Below, in pieces: positions 21,756-34,466 of a stretch of DNA of 64,000 bases (its first letter is position 1; every line of letters begins with the position of its first letter). The position numbers and the translations under genes were made by a program. This DNA comes from Brachypterus glaber (lineage: Eukaryota; Arthropoda; Insecta; Coleoptera; Kateretidae). The stretch spans positions 44,739,851 to 44,803,850 of the forward strand of contig OY294044.1 of NCBI GenBank assembly GCA_958510825.1. The letters are read 5' to 3'. Under the pieces are notes generated by a model. The model saw nothing but the letters and a program-made list of their open reading frames with translations. It was not told the DNA's origin and did not search any database.

Positions 21756-22683
21756 TAGTGCCGAATCATATTTTCGTAGAGAAACGCTAAATTACTGCTA
21801 AAGAAATGGAACAGGAGTGATATGTACCCAAATTCCATAAACTTTACACTAAGTGCGTTTCGCCAAACCTAATTTTTTGGGAACATATTCTACTATAGTT
21901 TACAATTTACAATTTAAACTTAGTGATGAAAAATGCATGCAAAAATGATGGACAACATTAAACTCGAAATTTCTAGTATTTACAAATAAAGAAAAATAAA
22001 TTTCTATGTAAATCACTATCTTCTATGTTTAGAGAATCTAAAAAATTACATACTTTTGTATGAAAATTCCACCTTTGACTATGGTTTGGGATTGGGGAGA
22101 AGCCAGGGGAATGAGTTTTGGCGTATTAAAAAGAGCATAACGAAGTATTCATTATCTATTTTAAGATAAAATCTCATAATTTAATAACAAAAATAAAAAC
22201 CTTTTACATAAAACCATAATTGAAAGAAAAAAAATATTTTTTGTAAATAATTAACTAGGGACACAAATTTTACCATTTGTTAGAAACACCCATATATTTA
22301 TTTATATTATAGTTTGTTAAAAACACTACGTTAATGATGATGGCGATAAACTAGAGACACGAGATTCCTGTCAAAGTGGGCGACTAGACGATACTACATA
22401 CACCACTATACTAGACGTAGTAAAATGTCTAGAATGCGTAGTAAAAGGTCTAGAACGCGTGGACAATCGTTTTTAAAATTAATGTTTTGTTACTTCAGCC
22501 ATAACACATTTTGATGTCTTTACCACAACCTACTATGTTGAAAGTAATTTTCTTGTATTCGTGGGCATGTAAATTGCTTTTCACCTACATTAGGTAACTG
22601 TAGTACTACTACTTACTACAGTGTAGTAATTTTTTTTTTTTTCAATAAAAAGTACTGTTAAAGCCTAGGAAATATATTAAAAC
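21756..22683. other. AT-rich DNA, nothing recognised
   Basis: No gene or delimited repeat. A small cluster of GTCTAGAA(T/C)GCG words (22425-22465) is noted without an assignment. Confidence 0.45.
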
Positions 22684-22685
22684 TA

Positions 22686-23851
22686 CACAGAAAAAAAGGA
22701 TATCTTGAATCAAAGCAAAACGATCTTGAACCAAGGTCGCCATGGCTTTCGATATGTTCAACGCCATGACTGTCTTGGATCAAGTCCGCCGTGATATTGG
22801 CATTTGAGGTCCTAGATTTAAGGACATTTCCTTAAATCAAAGCCACTATTTAAGATCATATTATCTTAAACCAAGTATGTAATTATATTGTTTTAAGATC
22901 ATATTATCTTTATCCAATATCATATTATCTTACACCAAGTCTTGGTTTAAGATAATATAATCTTGAATGAAGATAATTATAATCTTGATTTAAGATTATG
23001 ACTCTCTTGATTCAACATCATTCAATTCAAAAATATTTTTTTTTCTATATGTATTACTCCGTAGGTACTTTTTTGGGATTTTCCTGTTTTGTACCTCTAT
23101 GTCCTATAAATAAATAAATAAATAAATAAATAAATCATATTGACCCCACAGTCAGGTTCCAGGGTTAATAGAATGGTAAATATTTTGAAAAAATTTCCAA
23201 CACATGTATAATATTATTTCGCACGCCTATGAAATATGATACTTTCTTACTCTGTTAATCGTGTGAAATTTGGTTTCATAGGTGGTCGTAGGAAAAAGCA
23301 CTTTTTTTTGAAGAAAAACTTGTTGCAACGCCATTGCAAAATGGCGTTTATAGGTAAAAATTATTTAAAGCTTATTACCCGTGAATTTTTTAAGTAAATT
23401 TGAAAATCCCCATCGTTCTAGGGTAACAGATACAAATTCGTCCATTTTAAAGCAGATAAAAACAATGATACACCTTTAAAGACAACTGACGGCAAAAAAA
23501 AACAAACCTAACTTCTCTCCCGATCATTTCTTGAACTACTGCGCAAATTGTCTGCCAGCCAACAATAACAACGGGCGAGTCTACTGTATATCTACGTGGG
23601 GTGAGGCCGGCAAACTCTGAGTCAAGATAATAACTCTTGATTCTCTGTTACTATTTTAAATGTCATGCATTTAAGGAAAAAATCCTTGACACAAGGATTT
23701 TTCTATCAAGAGAATAATTAAAGGAAACCAACGTCACAGATAATCTTAAACCGAGGATACATGATCTTAAAAGAAGATTATTACCTCGATTTAAGATAAT
23801 ATAAATCCAAGATAATTTATTATCTTCTGCCAAGATAACCTTTTTTCTGTG
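22686..23851. mobile_element. TA-flanked MITE/foldback with AAGATAATAT sub-repeats
   Basis: CACAGAAAAAAAGGATATCTTG at the left pairs with CAAGATAACCTTTTTTCTGTG at the right, and TA duplicates lie at 22684-22685 and 23852-23853. The inner sides of both ends are built of degenerate palindromic words such as AAGATAATATAATCTTG and CTTGATTTAAGATTA. An (AAAT)n run lies at 23106-23134. No coding sequence. Confidence 0.85.
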
Positions 23852-24244
23852 TAAGAAATTTTTAAAAACATTAAGAAACCACTACCGGTACTTTCCACCT
23901 TTTTTGTGGTAGAAATCGTCCTAATGTAAAGGTCTTTAATGCCCTAGGGTAAGGTAGACAAATTGAATGAAATTAAAAAGTTTTATTGCCTTAAATTCAG
24001 TATATGTCAGTTATCATCTAAGATCAGAATTTCAGAGTAGCACACAGGAGTCGTTTCTTGCCAACCCCTGCTCTAGATGTATAATTGAATAAACATAGAA
24101 ACCTTTTAACAAATTAACGTTTAAAACCGCTCATTACGATGTCGTAATCTGTTTTTTCTTTGTTTTCAACAAGGAAAATGTAATTATCTACCATAAGTAC
24201 AACTGCGCTCCAGCGCACTGGACGAATTAACACTAAGGCTCTAT
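23852..24244. other. Spacer between MITE and tandem array
   Basis: No gene or repeat recognised. Confidence 0.4.
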
Positions 24245-25735
24245 ATTAATATCTAGACCTTTAATTAAAACATCCCTAGCCTTTATTTAGAAAGATCTTT
24301 TTTTAATCAAAGAGGAGTAAAAATGTTACGTAACACTAAAAAAAAAAATATATCAACTTATAAAATGTTTATTGGATCACGTTTTTAACATGATTCATGC
24401 ATAAAGAGACGGCCTTGTTGCAAACACGGTGTTTTTAACTGGTCATTGGTCTTAATTTAGAAACAAAAAAAAAATGTAGATGGAAAACCATAGCCAATAA
24501 CCGGTTTTCAGTTAACCGGTTTTTGGTTAACCGTTTGCGGATTTTACCTGAGACCGGTTTTCGATTAACACACGGAAGCAATAACCGGTTAAAACCAGTT
24601 TAAACCGGTTTTGCTACGTAATACTTGAACGTCCTAAAGAAGAACATGCAAAAGAAACAGAAGTTACCGTCCTAGAGGTTCTAGCCAACTATCTTTTATC
24701 CTAAAAATTCCAGCTTCATTGATAAATATGTAAATTCGTATTATATTATCTAGACCTTTAATTAAAACATCCCTAGCCTTTATTTAGAAAGATCTTTTTT
24801 TAATCAAAGAGGAGTAAAAATGTTACGTAACACTAAAAAAAAATATATATCAACTTATAAAATGTTTATTGGATCACGTTTTTAACATGATTCATGCATA
24901 AAGAGACGGCTTTGTTGCAAACACGGTGTTTTTAACTGGTCATTGGTCTTAATTTAGAAACAAAAAAAAAATGTAGATGGAAAACCATAGCCAATAACCG
25001 GTTTTCAGTTAACCGGTTTTTGGTTAACCGTTTGCGGATTTTACCTGAGACCGGTTTTCGATTAACACACGGAAGCAATAACCGGTTAAAACCAGTTTTA
25101 ACCGGTTTTGCTACGTAATACTTGAACGTCCTAAAGAAGAACATGCAAAAGAAACAGAAGTTGCCGTCCTAGAGGTTCTAGCCAACTATCTTTTATCCTA
25201 AAAATTCCAGCTTCATTGATAAATATGTAAATTCGTATTATATTATCTAGACCTTTAATTAAAACATCCCTAGCCTTTATTTAGAAAGATCTTTTTTTAA
25301 TCAAAGAGGAGTAAAAATGTTACGTAACACTAAAAAAAAAATATATATCAACTTATAAAATGTTTATTGGATCACGTTTTTAACATGATTCATGCATAAA
25401 GAGACGGCTTTGTTGCAAACACGGTGTTTTTAACTGGTCATTGGTCTTAATTTAGAAACAAAAAAAAAATGTAGATGGAAAACCATAGCCAATAACCGGT
25501 TTTCAGTTAACCGGTTTTTGGTTAACCGTTTGCGGATTTTACCTGAGACCGGTTTTCGATTAACACACGGAAGCAATAACCGGTTAAAACCAGTTTAAAC
25601 CGGTTTTGTTACGTAATACTTGAACGTTCCTAAGGAAGAACATGCAAAAGAAACAGAAGTTACCGTCCTAGAGGTTCTAGCTAACTATCTTTTATCCTAA
25701 AAATTCCAGCTTCATTGATAAATATGTAAATTAAA
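24245..25735 (+). repeat. Tandem array, 3 units of 497 bp
   Basis: CTAGACCTTTAATTAAAACA recurs at 24253, 24750 and 25247, an exact 497-bp period. The units are near-identical and differ mainly in A-run length and a few substitutions, so the array is young. Each unit holds four perfect AACCGGTT words and one GACCGGTT, a SnaBI-like TACGTA, and ACGTAATACTTGAACGT near its end. A diverged relative lies at ~52880-53040. The minus-strand frame at 24932-25144 is a by-product. Confidence 0.95.
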
Positions 25736-27104
25736 TTAAAAATAGTATTAATGTTTATCAAATTAAAAACAATCAATTAATTTATTTATATAAGTTTTTT
25801 TTTTTGTTAAATTATTTACTATTATTATATATTATAGTGTAAGTTCTTATTTGGAACACAATACAAGCTCTGCTTAGAGTGTTCCAAAAAAATGTAATAA
25901 TTAAGTATAAAATATTAATGTATGTCTAAAGAAAAATAAATACTTACTTACTCACTTAGTTACTTTGGAAATAAAAATAAGCAATATAAATCCTATCATA
26001 TTATATGATCTGCCTGTTCTGACTCAATATTGTATAAAACAAATAATATAATTTGACAGTATTATTCTATTAAAGCAAAGAAATTTTTGTCGCGTCTACT
26101 CTAATGCAGCGAAAGAGATCACAGGTTTCCCCCACAACACGCACTGCTACGTGCTTAATGTCACGAAAAAAGAATCCAAAAGAGTGTTTAAACTGCGATT
26201 TTATTATTTACATTTTTCAAGTTTAGATCGTTTACAAAACGTTTGACAAATACCTGTCTGTGCAAATTTAAATTGAGAATTTTATATGTAAAATAATTAA
26301 GCTTTTTCAATTTTTATGCTTTAAGGACAGCTGAGCAAATATAAATTATTTTTGTTTTGGCATTACTGGGCATTAGTATAATCATGAATGTCTTGTTTGT
26401 CTTGTTTACTGGAGGATTGTGGAGTATTCAATATCCATCTAAAATATCAACGATGCATCAATTGGTAAGTGGTATTAAATTTTTTTTCATCGGAAGACGG
26501 TTTATTGTATTATTTACCAAAAAAAAAATATAAACTAAATTAAACAAACAAAATGATAGATCAATTAGATGAAAAGCTTTTTACAGGGGAAACGTAGTAG
26601 TAATGGATTTATATTTTTAAATCCTACTTAATACCTGTCCACTCGTGCCCTAATCTTATCATTCTCCATGTCATGACGCGTCAGCCCAGTTTGTTATAGA
26701 CATTATTCACTTTTACACTACCAATGCTTCATTTATTGAAAACTGCGCCGTATGTCATATTTTTGGGACAAAAATATAATTGCTCTTAGTGCGTCCATTA
26801 AAATTACTTTTTGGGAGTTCATGCTTGTTTCGTTCTTCTCTTGCACGCTAATAACTTTTCTTTCAGGATTTTTTTCTCATTACATCCATTTTTTTTTAGA
26901 GAAACGAGAGAGACTGAGACTACAGAGTCTAGGTATAAAAAAAGTTTAAAAATATGAATTTGCGACATTAGGGTGATTAATTTTTTTTTTTTTTTTAATA
27001 TCCGATTTTGCTAAAATTTTTTAATTTTTAATAATTGATTCGATTTCAGCAACGTAAAAAACTTCAAAAGAACCTGGCACACATATAGGTGGGTTCCTGG
27101 GCCT
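25736..27104. other. Unique AT-rich DNA with a possible first exon
   Basis: No repeat detected between the tandem array and the palindrome. ATG at 26384 begins 27 codons (MNVLFVLFTGGLWSIQYPSK..) that end exactly at a GTAAGT donor-like site (26465). The hydrophobic start resembles a signal peptide, but no downstream exon could be tied to it. The frame at 26752-26949 has hydrophobic stretches and no known domain. Confidence 0.3.
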
Positions 27105-28223
27105 CAGTCAAACTGCCTCATTTTGATATTTTGTAATTTCGGGGGTAAACATTAAATTAGGAAAATTGCAGCCAAATTAAATGACCAGTTTCGGAGAAAA
27201 ACGCTTTTAAAAATCTAATTTTATGACAGATTTTTTACGTATATTAAGGTTATTTTTTACTTACGTAAATATTAACTTAATTAGCCGTTTTAAGTTTATT
27301 ATACTCTATTAATTAAAGAACAGGCAAGATAAATATTACATAAAAGGCTTTATTATCATTTACTTACATGTGGGTCTATAAAAATTTTAAAACTTTGTGA
27401 AACTTCCACATGCTGGCATTTTCCACGTGTTTGCTAATTATCTGCATATTTTCTGTTAGATTTTTGCTTGATTATGTTGAAACATGGTTTGGTACATCGA
27501 CAAATATTTTATAATTATATACTTTAGATTTTCTTGATATATTTTTCAAAAAATACGTCTAAGGCTTGACAAATCTGTCATCATATTTTCATAGGTAAAA
27601 TATATTATTGAGATTGCCTTGCAACAACTTTTAATAAATATTACTATAAAGGGTTCACTAATGAATTAAGTTGTTACTAGGCAATCTCAATAATATGTTT
27701 TGCAGAAAATATCATGAAAGATTTGTCAACCATCAGATATTGTTTTGAAAAAATATATCAAGAAAATCTAAAATATATAATTATTTTGGGCAAAGAATCT
27801 TATTAAACATATAAATATAAAATATTTGTCGATGTACCAAACCATGTTTTAACATAATCAAGCAAAAATCTAACAGAAAATATGCAGATAACAAACACGT
27901 GGAAAATGCCAGCATGTGGAAGTTTCACAAAGTTTTAAAATTTTTATAGACCCACATGTAAGTAAATGATAATAAAGTTTTTTATGTAATATTTATAATG
28001 CCTGTTCTTTAATTAATAGAGTATAATAAACTTAAAACGGCTAATTAAGTTAATATTTACGTAAGTAAAAAATAACCTTAATATACGTCAAAAAATCTGT
28101 CATAAAATTAGATTTTTAAAAGCGTTTTTCTCCGAAACTGGTCATTTAATTTGGCTGCAATTTTCCTAATTTAATGTTTACCCCCGAAATTACAAAATAT
28201 CAAAATTTGAGGCAGTTTGACTG
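27105..28223. mobile_element. 1.1-kb near-perfect palindrome (foldback element)
   Basis: CAGTCAAACTGCCTCA at the left and TGAGGCAGTTTGACTG at the right, with arms of about 540 bp pairing with few mismatches around a short centre near 27640-27680. No reading frame, and no target duplication that I can see. The sequence just right of it (28226-28310) belongs to the AAAGGTTGGTCCGGAAATGA repeat family. Confidence 0.9.
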
Positions 28224-28979
28224 TCTAAAAATATAAAAAAAAGTTGCTATAAAGGTTGGTCCGGAAATGAACCTTAAGGTTACGACGCTCCTCTCTTGTT
28301 ATAATACCCTAAGATTAACCGTTTTAGGAAAAATGCATTTAAAGTAAAAATTTCACGTTTTGAGGACCAAAAATTAAACACTAAAATGTGAAAAATTAAA
28401 ATTCAATAATTTACGGTTATTCTGTATCGACAACTAAGAAAAAACATTTTTATACATATGTACATATAGGTCCAAAATCGCTTTTAAAGCTACTATGTCC
28501 CTTTAAAAATGAAGCATTTGTACGTGACCGTAGCTTTTTTGGGGTCTATTTTTGGAAGTACGTGCATCAAAGTTTTTTTTTTCTTAGTTTTTGGTGTATA
28601 TTTACCTACGTTAAAACCGCATGCTTAATTAGATAGATTGAACTATTCTAAAAAAATCTGCTTTTTGTCAAAAGTCATTTTGAGTAGGTCAATAAAATTT
28701 TTGGTGTAACGTCACACTTGACCAAGCCCCCCTCGCACATTTCACACTTACAAATGCCTGACCCCCTCCCCCTAAAGGTGTGACGTATTTTATGCGCGAC
28801 CCCTTAGGCGGCCCACCCTGTTTGTTATACTAATTTTGCCAACAGCTCAGTGCTGTTAGTGCTCTTAGTACTTTTTGTATTCATACTTGCCGAGAAATAT
28901 GAAGAAAAATTATTTCTTATGAATTTTAGAGTTTGTCCGAGAGTTTGTCAAAAATGGCGGATCCTTTCGCACTATAGTA
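28224..28979. other. Relict repeats, no gene
   Basis: 28226-28310 resembles one end of the TACAGGGTGATCAG family. 28365-28620 is a diverged second copy of the foldback at 10322-10605. Confidence 0.5.
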
Positions 28980-30060
28980 ATAGTCGGAGAGCTGGTGACC
29001 TTTTTTATTTTATTATTTGCTCCCGGCTATATTTTATATATGTCTTAAAGTACATTCAAATTAAGAAATTTTCAAATTGCTAGACTCCGGATCCGGTTCC
29101 CTTGGGTGCTAGAAACTCCAAAAGCTATGGCAACGAGCTACCAAAAAATCTATTTTTTACTTGCCGATTTATACACTTTTCATTTAATACATTCAGTTTA
29201 AGCTATTTTCATAGTTATACACGGAAAAAAAATTATAGCTAGGAGCGCTATAACACACATACCAAGCTTATTATATAAATACAAGGCTTTCTCTTACAAT
29301 TATGGCAGTCAGTGTAAAAATTTATATGAAATACTTTAATTGTTTAGTGAATAATAAAATATAACAAATAGTATGGCATTTATAGCTTAAATAGATTTAA
29401 TTATTGTCCGTGCTAATAATTTTTATAATATAATAAAATTTCTGTAAATTTATAATAGTGCCTGTAATAAATATAATCGTGTCTGTAATATATATAATCG
29501 TTTCCAATTTATTTTTAACATTATTAGTTATTGTGTCCCTTATAATCTATAGCTTAAATCACTATAATTTGCCACTGTTACCAAATATCTTATAATGTAT
29601 AGCGCAGAGCCCACTAATTTCTTTCCGTGTACACAATAATTCGGAGGCCAAGGGGTAAGAACAGTCCTTAAAAAGTTCCTTTAAAATATGTGATGCCTAA
29701 TTTTTAAAGAAATAAGTTTTTTATGAAATTACATTTTGATAAAATAAAAATTAAAGAGAGTTGTTAGTGTTGACATATGTCAGATAAAGTTTTTAAAGTC
29801 TTTTTTTAACTCTTAGCCTAGTAAATAATTGTGCAAAACTGTGAATAGACTAAATGTAATAAATGTAATTTGTTTGACTCGATAAGTTAAAAATATATTT
29901 TTCGGGGACCCCATTTCACCACCTTTTCGAGGCTTCTAGCATCCAAAGGAACCCGGTCCAGGACCTGAAGATTTGCAAGTAGTTCAATTTTAATGTACTT
30001 TAAGACATATATAAAATATAGCCGAGAGCAAATAATGAAATAAAAATGGTCACAAGCTCT
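28980..30060. repeat. Inverted repeat pair enclosing a MITE
   Basis: 28980-29115 ('ggtgacctttttta', TTTGCTCCCGGCTATATTTT, 'gtcttaaagtacatt') pairs with 29928-30060. The arms are about 135 bp and moderately diverged. The MITE at 29220-29629 sits between them. Open frames on the arms (28850-29083 and 29887-30138) share the same translated phrase because the arms are mirror copies, so they are not genes. Confidence 0.7.
29220..29629 (-). mobile_element. CACGGAAA MITE, copy 2 (410 bp)
   Basis: Reverse orientation relative to copy 1, with CACGGAAA/TTTCCGTG ends and a TA duplication on both sides (29218-29219, 29630-29631). The body matches copies 1 and 3 closely, with a slightly shorter interior. 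Confidence 0.92.
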
Positions 30061-30647
30061 TAGACTATAACCAGAAATGTGTTTTTGAAAAGAAGCGTCC
30101 TTGACATTGGTTAGATCATTTGAAGGAAACAAGGTCACTAAGTCGGGCCTTTTAAGGGTCAGAGAACTGATCGTTGACCTAGGGGATTCCCGTTTTCCGG
30201 CTTATCCTGACAGTTTCATCCGACACACGCTTTGCTTGGTGTTAGCAAAGCACGCTGTCGACAAGTTACCGGCACCCCGGAGTTTACCCGACGCCCGGAG
30301 TCTGGAAAAAAAGTTAAACGATAGCAAAGTACCTACTTTTCATCTTAAATTCATGTACCAACCGTCAACTTTTTAGCCTTTTCTATTTTGATTATTTTAT
30401 TTGTGGTTATTTAGTACCTTATAAATAAATAAAGTTTATTTTAGTATATTTTTAATTAAATAGGTATGATACTTATTCAGTTTAGATTTATTTTTTTTGT
30501 AAGTAGATCTTTGGTGGAAAATGACATAAATGTGTCTTAAAAAAATAGAGACAAGAGAAAAATAATTTTGAAAAACTTCCAAACTGATACCATAATTGAG
30601 GAGCATTATTTCATAAGTTAACAAATCCAATATTATAATTAATAATA
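30061..30647. other. Unassigned sequence with a GC-rich patch
   Basis: 30160-30310 is more GC-rich (CGGCACCCCGGAGTTTACC, GACGCCCGGAGTCTGG) and holds a 91-codon open frame with no recognised domain. 30085-30140 recurs at ~30779-30842 as a direct repeat. Confidence 0.35.
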
Positions 30648-30912
30648 TTATACTAATACTGTATTACAAATCTAACTAAAATTTAACTTGGCTGGAAATT
30701 ATTTATTAACTTATACAGGGGGATCCTTTTGCACTAAGGCAATACTACAGTAAACTATAGTAACCAGTAATGTTTTTTTGAAAAGAAACGTCCTTGACAT
30801 GTTGACATTGGTTGGGTCATTTGAAGGAAACAAGGTCACTAAGTGTATTATACTAATACTGTATTAGAAATCTAACTAAAATACAACTTGGCTAGAAATT
30901 ATTTAACTTATA
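30648..30912. repeat. Direct repeats of ~75 bp
   Basis: 'tactaatactgtatta..aaatctaactaaaat' at 30648 recurs at 30850, each copy leading into 'aacttggct' and a TATACAGGG end. One reading is an older foldback copy of which only an end remains, duplicated next to the complete one. Confidence 0.55.
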
Positions 30913-32821
30913 CAGGGTGATCAGTAACTGGCATGCCAAATATATAAAAAAAGTTCCTATAAAGGTTGGCGCGGAAACGAGCCCTAAGGGAAAGGGAGCT
31001 ACGGCCCTTTAAAATTAAACTAAAAATAAGGTTTTAAATTAATAACTTTGGCACCCTTTGAGCTAGAGCGACGAGGATTTGTATATATACTAGTATTAAT
31101 AAGGGCGATTAGTTTGTTAATTTTTTTTTTGAATCTATCCAGAGGAGTGTATAGTAGGCTGGGCCGAAAAAATTTTGGTCACCGATTTTAACCAAAATTG
31201 GTTAAAACCTTCATTTTGATCCCCTAAGTGGCTCATAAAAAATTCGATTCAATTAAATGATCAGAAACCCAATTTTGGGGTCTAAACGCCAAGATTTTAG
31301 GTTTTAAAATAAAAGTATTTTGTATGTGTTGTTAAACGAGACGACAGCTTAAGTTATGACGCCAAAAGGTTTAACAATACATAATACTTAAAATAAATAA
31401 TAATTATAAATATACGTAAAGTTTTAGGGGGGGGGGGGTATAAAATTCATAATAATTTAGGAAAAAACAATATTTTTTAGTACATAAACCTTAAAAAGAA
31501 TTTTTTAACCAAATTCGATAAGAGGGGTCTAAAAAGTTTCTAAATATTACAAAATGTTTTACAAAAAAAATGGATGATTCAAAAAAAAAAAAAAAACTTT
31601 CACCGAAGCTCATTAGGCCTAAAGTTACGGCCACGTCGAAAATATCCGAACACTTAGTATATTTTATGATTTTTTAATTCTGCATCAAATTCCAAATCTT
31701 TAAATATGTAAGAGCCTATAACTATCTCCAAAAGTTTTAGAGTTATTTCGACTTTAACGAAAAAATGGCCATAATCAAGCAATGGCCAAAAAATCGTATC
31801 TTCCAACGTTTTAAAGTTATGATTATAAAGATTTAATTTAATTTTAAGGACGGCCTACTCTTTCCTCTAAAAATAAAGTTATCTCAAACAAATATACGGA
31901 ATGTCTCAGAATGCGACAAAGTTGAAGAAATAGAAATGCCCTTAGTTCACTTTTTTTAAACGACACCGTTAATACTTTCTATTTTAAATAAATAAAAATT
32001 TAAATTCTCTTTTAAATGAGTATAAGGTTCGTATACATAAAGTTTTGGAGATATTTGAAAAAACCCATAAAAAATGTGGAATAGTTAATATCTTCCTTTG
32101 ACAGAAAGCTGGGATACCCTGTATATATTTTTAAGAGTTTTAAATACTTTTTTCGGATATTTCCAACGTGGCTCTAACTTTAGGCCCAATGAGCTTCGGT
32201 GAAAGTTTTTTTAAAATCATCCAATTTTTTTGTGAAATATTTTGGAATATTTAGAAACTTTTTAGATCTTTTTGAATTTGGTTAAAATAAAATTTTGATT
32301 AAGGTTTATGTAGTAAAAAATTATTTTTTTTTCCTAAATTTTAAGAATTTTAAATATAGCCTTCCCCTAAAACCAAAATAAAGGTTTTAACCAGTTTGGT
32401 TAAAATCGGTGACCAAAAAAAATTTTTGCCCCAAACTTTTTTATGTGTTTTTTTTTGTTGGATTTTTGGTAAAACATATTGATACCCTGAGTAAAAATAC
32501 ATAAAAAATGTCATGTAGTGTAACACCATAGGAGCAACCGTTTTTAGAAAAAAAAATGCAATTAAGAGGAAAAAAATGTTACTTTTTAAAAGGCTATCCT
32601 TTAATATTAAATTTAGGTGTTTCGGTGGCTTAGTTTTAAATAAAGAATCATCCTGCAGCACTAAAATTTTATTGGTGCTTTTTTTGTTCCGCATTTAATA
32701 TATACATTTTCGAAGGGCCATAGCTCCCATATGGCTCATTTCCCGACCAACCTTTACAGGAACGGTTTTTTCACATTTTTATATGTCTTAAATTTTGGCA
32801 TGCCAGTTACTGATCACCCTG
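30913..32821. mobile_element. TACAGGGTGATCAG-family foldback, 1.9 kb
   Basis: CAGGGTGATCAGTAACTGGC and its mirror close the element, with TA at 30911-30912 and 32822-32823. The arms pair over most of the length, for example 'gaagctcattaggcctaaagtta' at 31605 with 'taactttaggcccaatgagcttc' at 32175. No transposase. TA target choice fits the Tc1/mariner group. The minus-strand frame at 32350-32694 has no known domain. Confidence 0.88.
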
Positions 32822-32823
32822 TA

Positions 32824-34089
32824 TATTGTGCAGTTAAATTATTTAAATTATAATAATACTGTAGTTTTAATTGCAAATAGTAATTATGTTTCCATAAGTT
32901 TTACGATACCGTTATAATGTAAAGTGTTATAGATTTATTAATTATAAATATAGATTCAATTATTATAAATTTTCATATAGTTTGAAAAACATAAAATGTT
33001 ATGAACGGTTGGGGGGTTAGAAGGAGAAACGAAAAATGTCGTTCCAACTAAAGTTGTGGATATTATCGATGAAGTGTGCTTAACCTGCTTAACTCGCTGG
33101 AAGCATATGGGATGTTTCCTTTTGAAACGCATTAACCTTTGAGAGCCAAAAGGGCCAATCGGCGTGGAAAGAGCTTTTCCAACGTAAAATGAACTATAAA
33201 GCATGTTCTTTGCCTGGCAAATATGATTACAACCAGTCAATGGTTCAAACATTGTTTATTTCCACTTTGAGTGCCATCTATTTTCGCTTTTATAGTCTCT
33301 CATGCCATCAAAATGTTTCTATTTGGATATACTTATAATCTAGTTTTTCAATTTTTATACATTTTTATACTGGGAAAAACATAGAAAACTATACATACAT
33401 TAATAGGTATGATATTATAGTAGCAGGGGGCGAGATTTCTTTTCCCACTAGACTTGTGAATAACTTATAATAAACAACTATACTCGGCGCATTATCTGTC
33501 TGAGTAACAAATTGGATCAAGGAAGCTATGATTAGTGGTTTAAAAATGACTTTTAGTAATATTTTTGTAGCCCATTGTGCTTTTGATAATTTTTAACATT
33601 TAGGTTAAATTGACTTTTTTACGTCTTACAAATAATAACAAAATCTGTTTAAAAAGTAAAACTTTGTTCAAAATTATAATAAAAGTAAGTTTTTATTCAT
33701 AAAGTGCTATTATAAACTTAAATTTAACATTACCTGAATAAAATTACGGAACAGTATTATTTTAACCAAAAAATTCTCTGTTATAGTGTTTACTTCAAAA
33801 ATTTATAGAGCACTGCATTATATTACTTCATTTAAACAAAATGTTTATAGATTGATGCTTTAGTTTTCTTTTTATGGACTTTTCTTGTTATTTCTTCTTG
33901 CTAAAGCAAATTATTTGGATTTTTTTATAAATGTCAAAATAATGTCTTGATTGACAATAAATTTTAAACAAGATGAAAACCTTACATAAGGAACTAAATA
34001 TATTCTGCCAACCAAATAACAAGAAACAAATGACCATCAACTCAGATAGATAATGCGCGGAATTTAGATACGGGGTTAACATATGCGTT
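32824..34089. other. AT-rich DNA, one unrecognised ORF
   Basis: The minus-strand frame at 32956-33252 (98 codons) and the opposing plus-strand frame near 33040-33120 have less biased composition than their surroundings, but I cannot assign either. Otherwise nothing is seen. Confidence 0.35.
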
Positions 34090-34466
34090 AACATACTCAC
34101 GAATTTCTGGTTAGCGTTTTTTTTTAAATGGGTGCGTTGCAACGCGTTGGTTTACGTTAACGTCGGTTTACGTTGGTTTTGTGTTGGTTTGGTGTTTTTT
34201 TTTTTAACGAGAAGCGAAAATGGTTTCCACAACGCCTTACAATGTTTTGGTAGGATTTCATTAAGGGTAAATATTTAAATTCACATATTACAGAAATGAA
34301 CATTAACAGTTTATCATAACAAATTAACCAATATTCTATTTTTTTCGCAATGTAGCTAATCCTTTTTTTAACACTAACCCAACAAAAAACCAACGTAAAC
34401 CAACGATAACGCAAACCAAAGCACACATTAAAAAAACACACCAAACCAGAAATTCGTGAGTATGTT
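34090..34466. mobile_element. Small inverted-repeat element, 377 bp
   Basis: A perfect 23-bp terminal inverted repeat begins AACATACTCACGAATTTC (34090-34112) and is mirrored at 34444-34466. The interior has iterated TTACGTTGGTTT-type words in both orientations, related to words at 20740-20800 and 38155-38190. The target duplication is not clear. Confidence 0.75.

Noticed and set aside
26752..26949. Small membrane protein
   Set aside because: Hydrophobic stretches are expected from T-rich DNA; no start context, conservation or domain to support it.
28850..30138. Conserved small protein (YFIICSRLYFIYVLKYI) on both strands
   Set aside because: Both frames lie on the two arms of one inverted repeat; the similarity is DNA-level mirroring.
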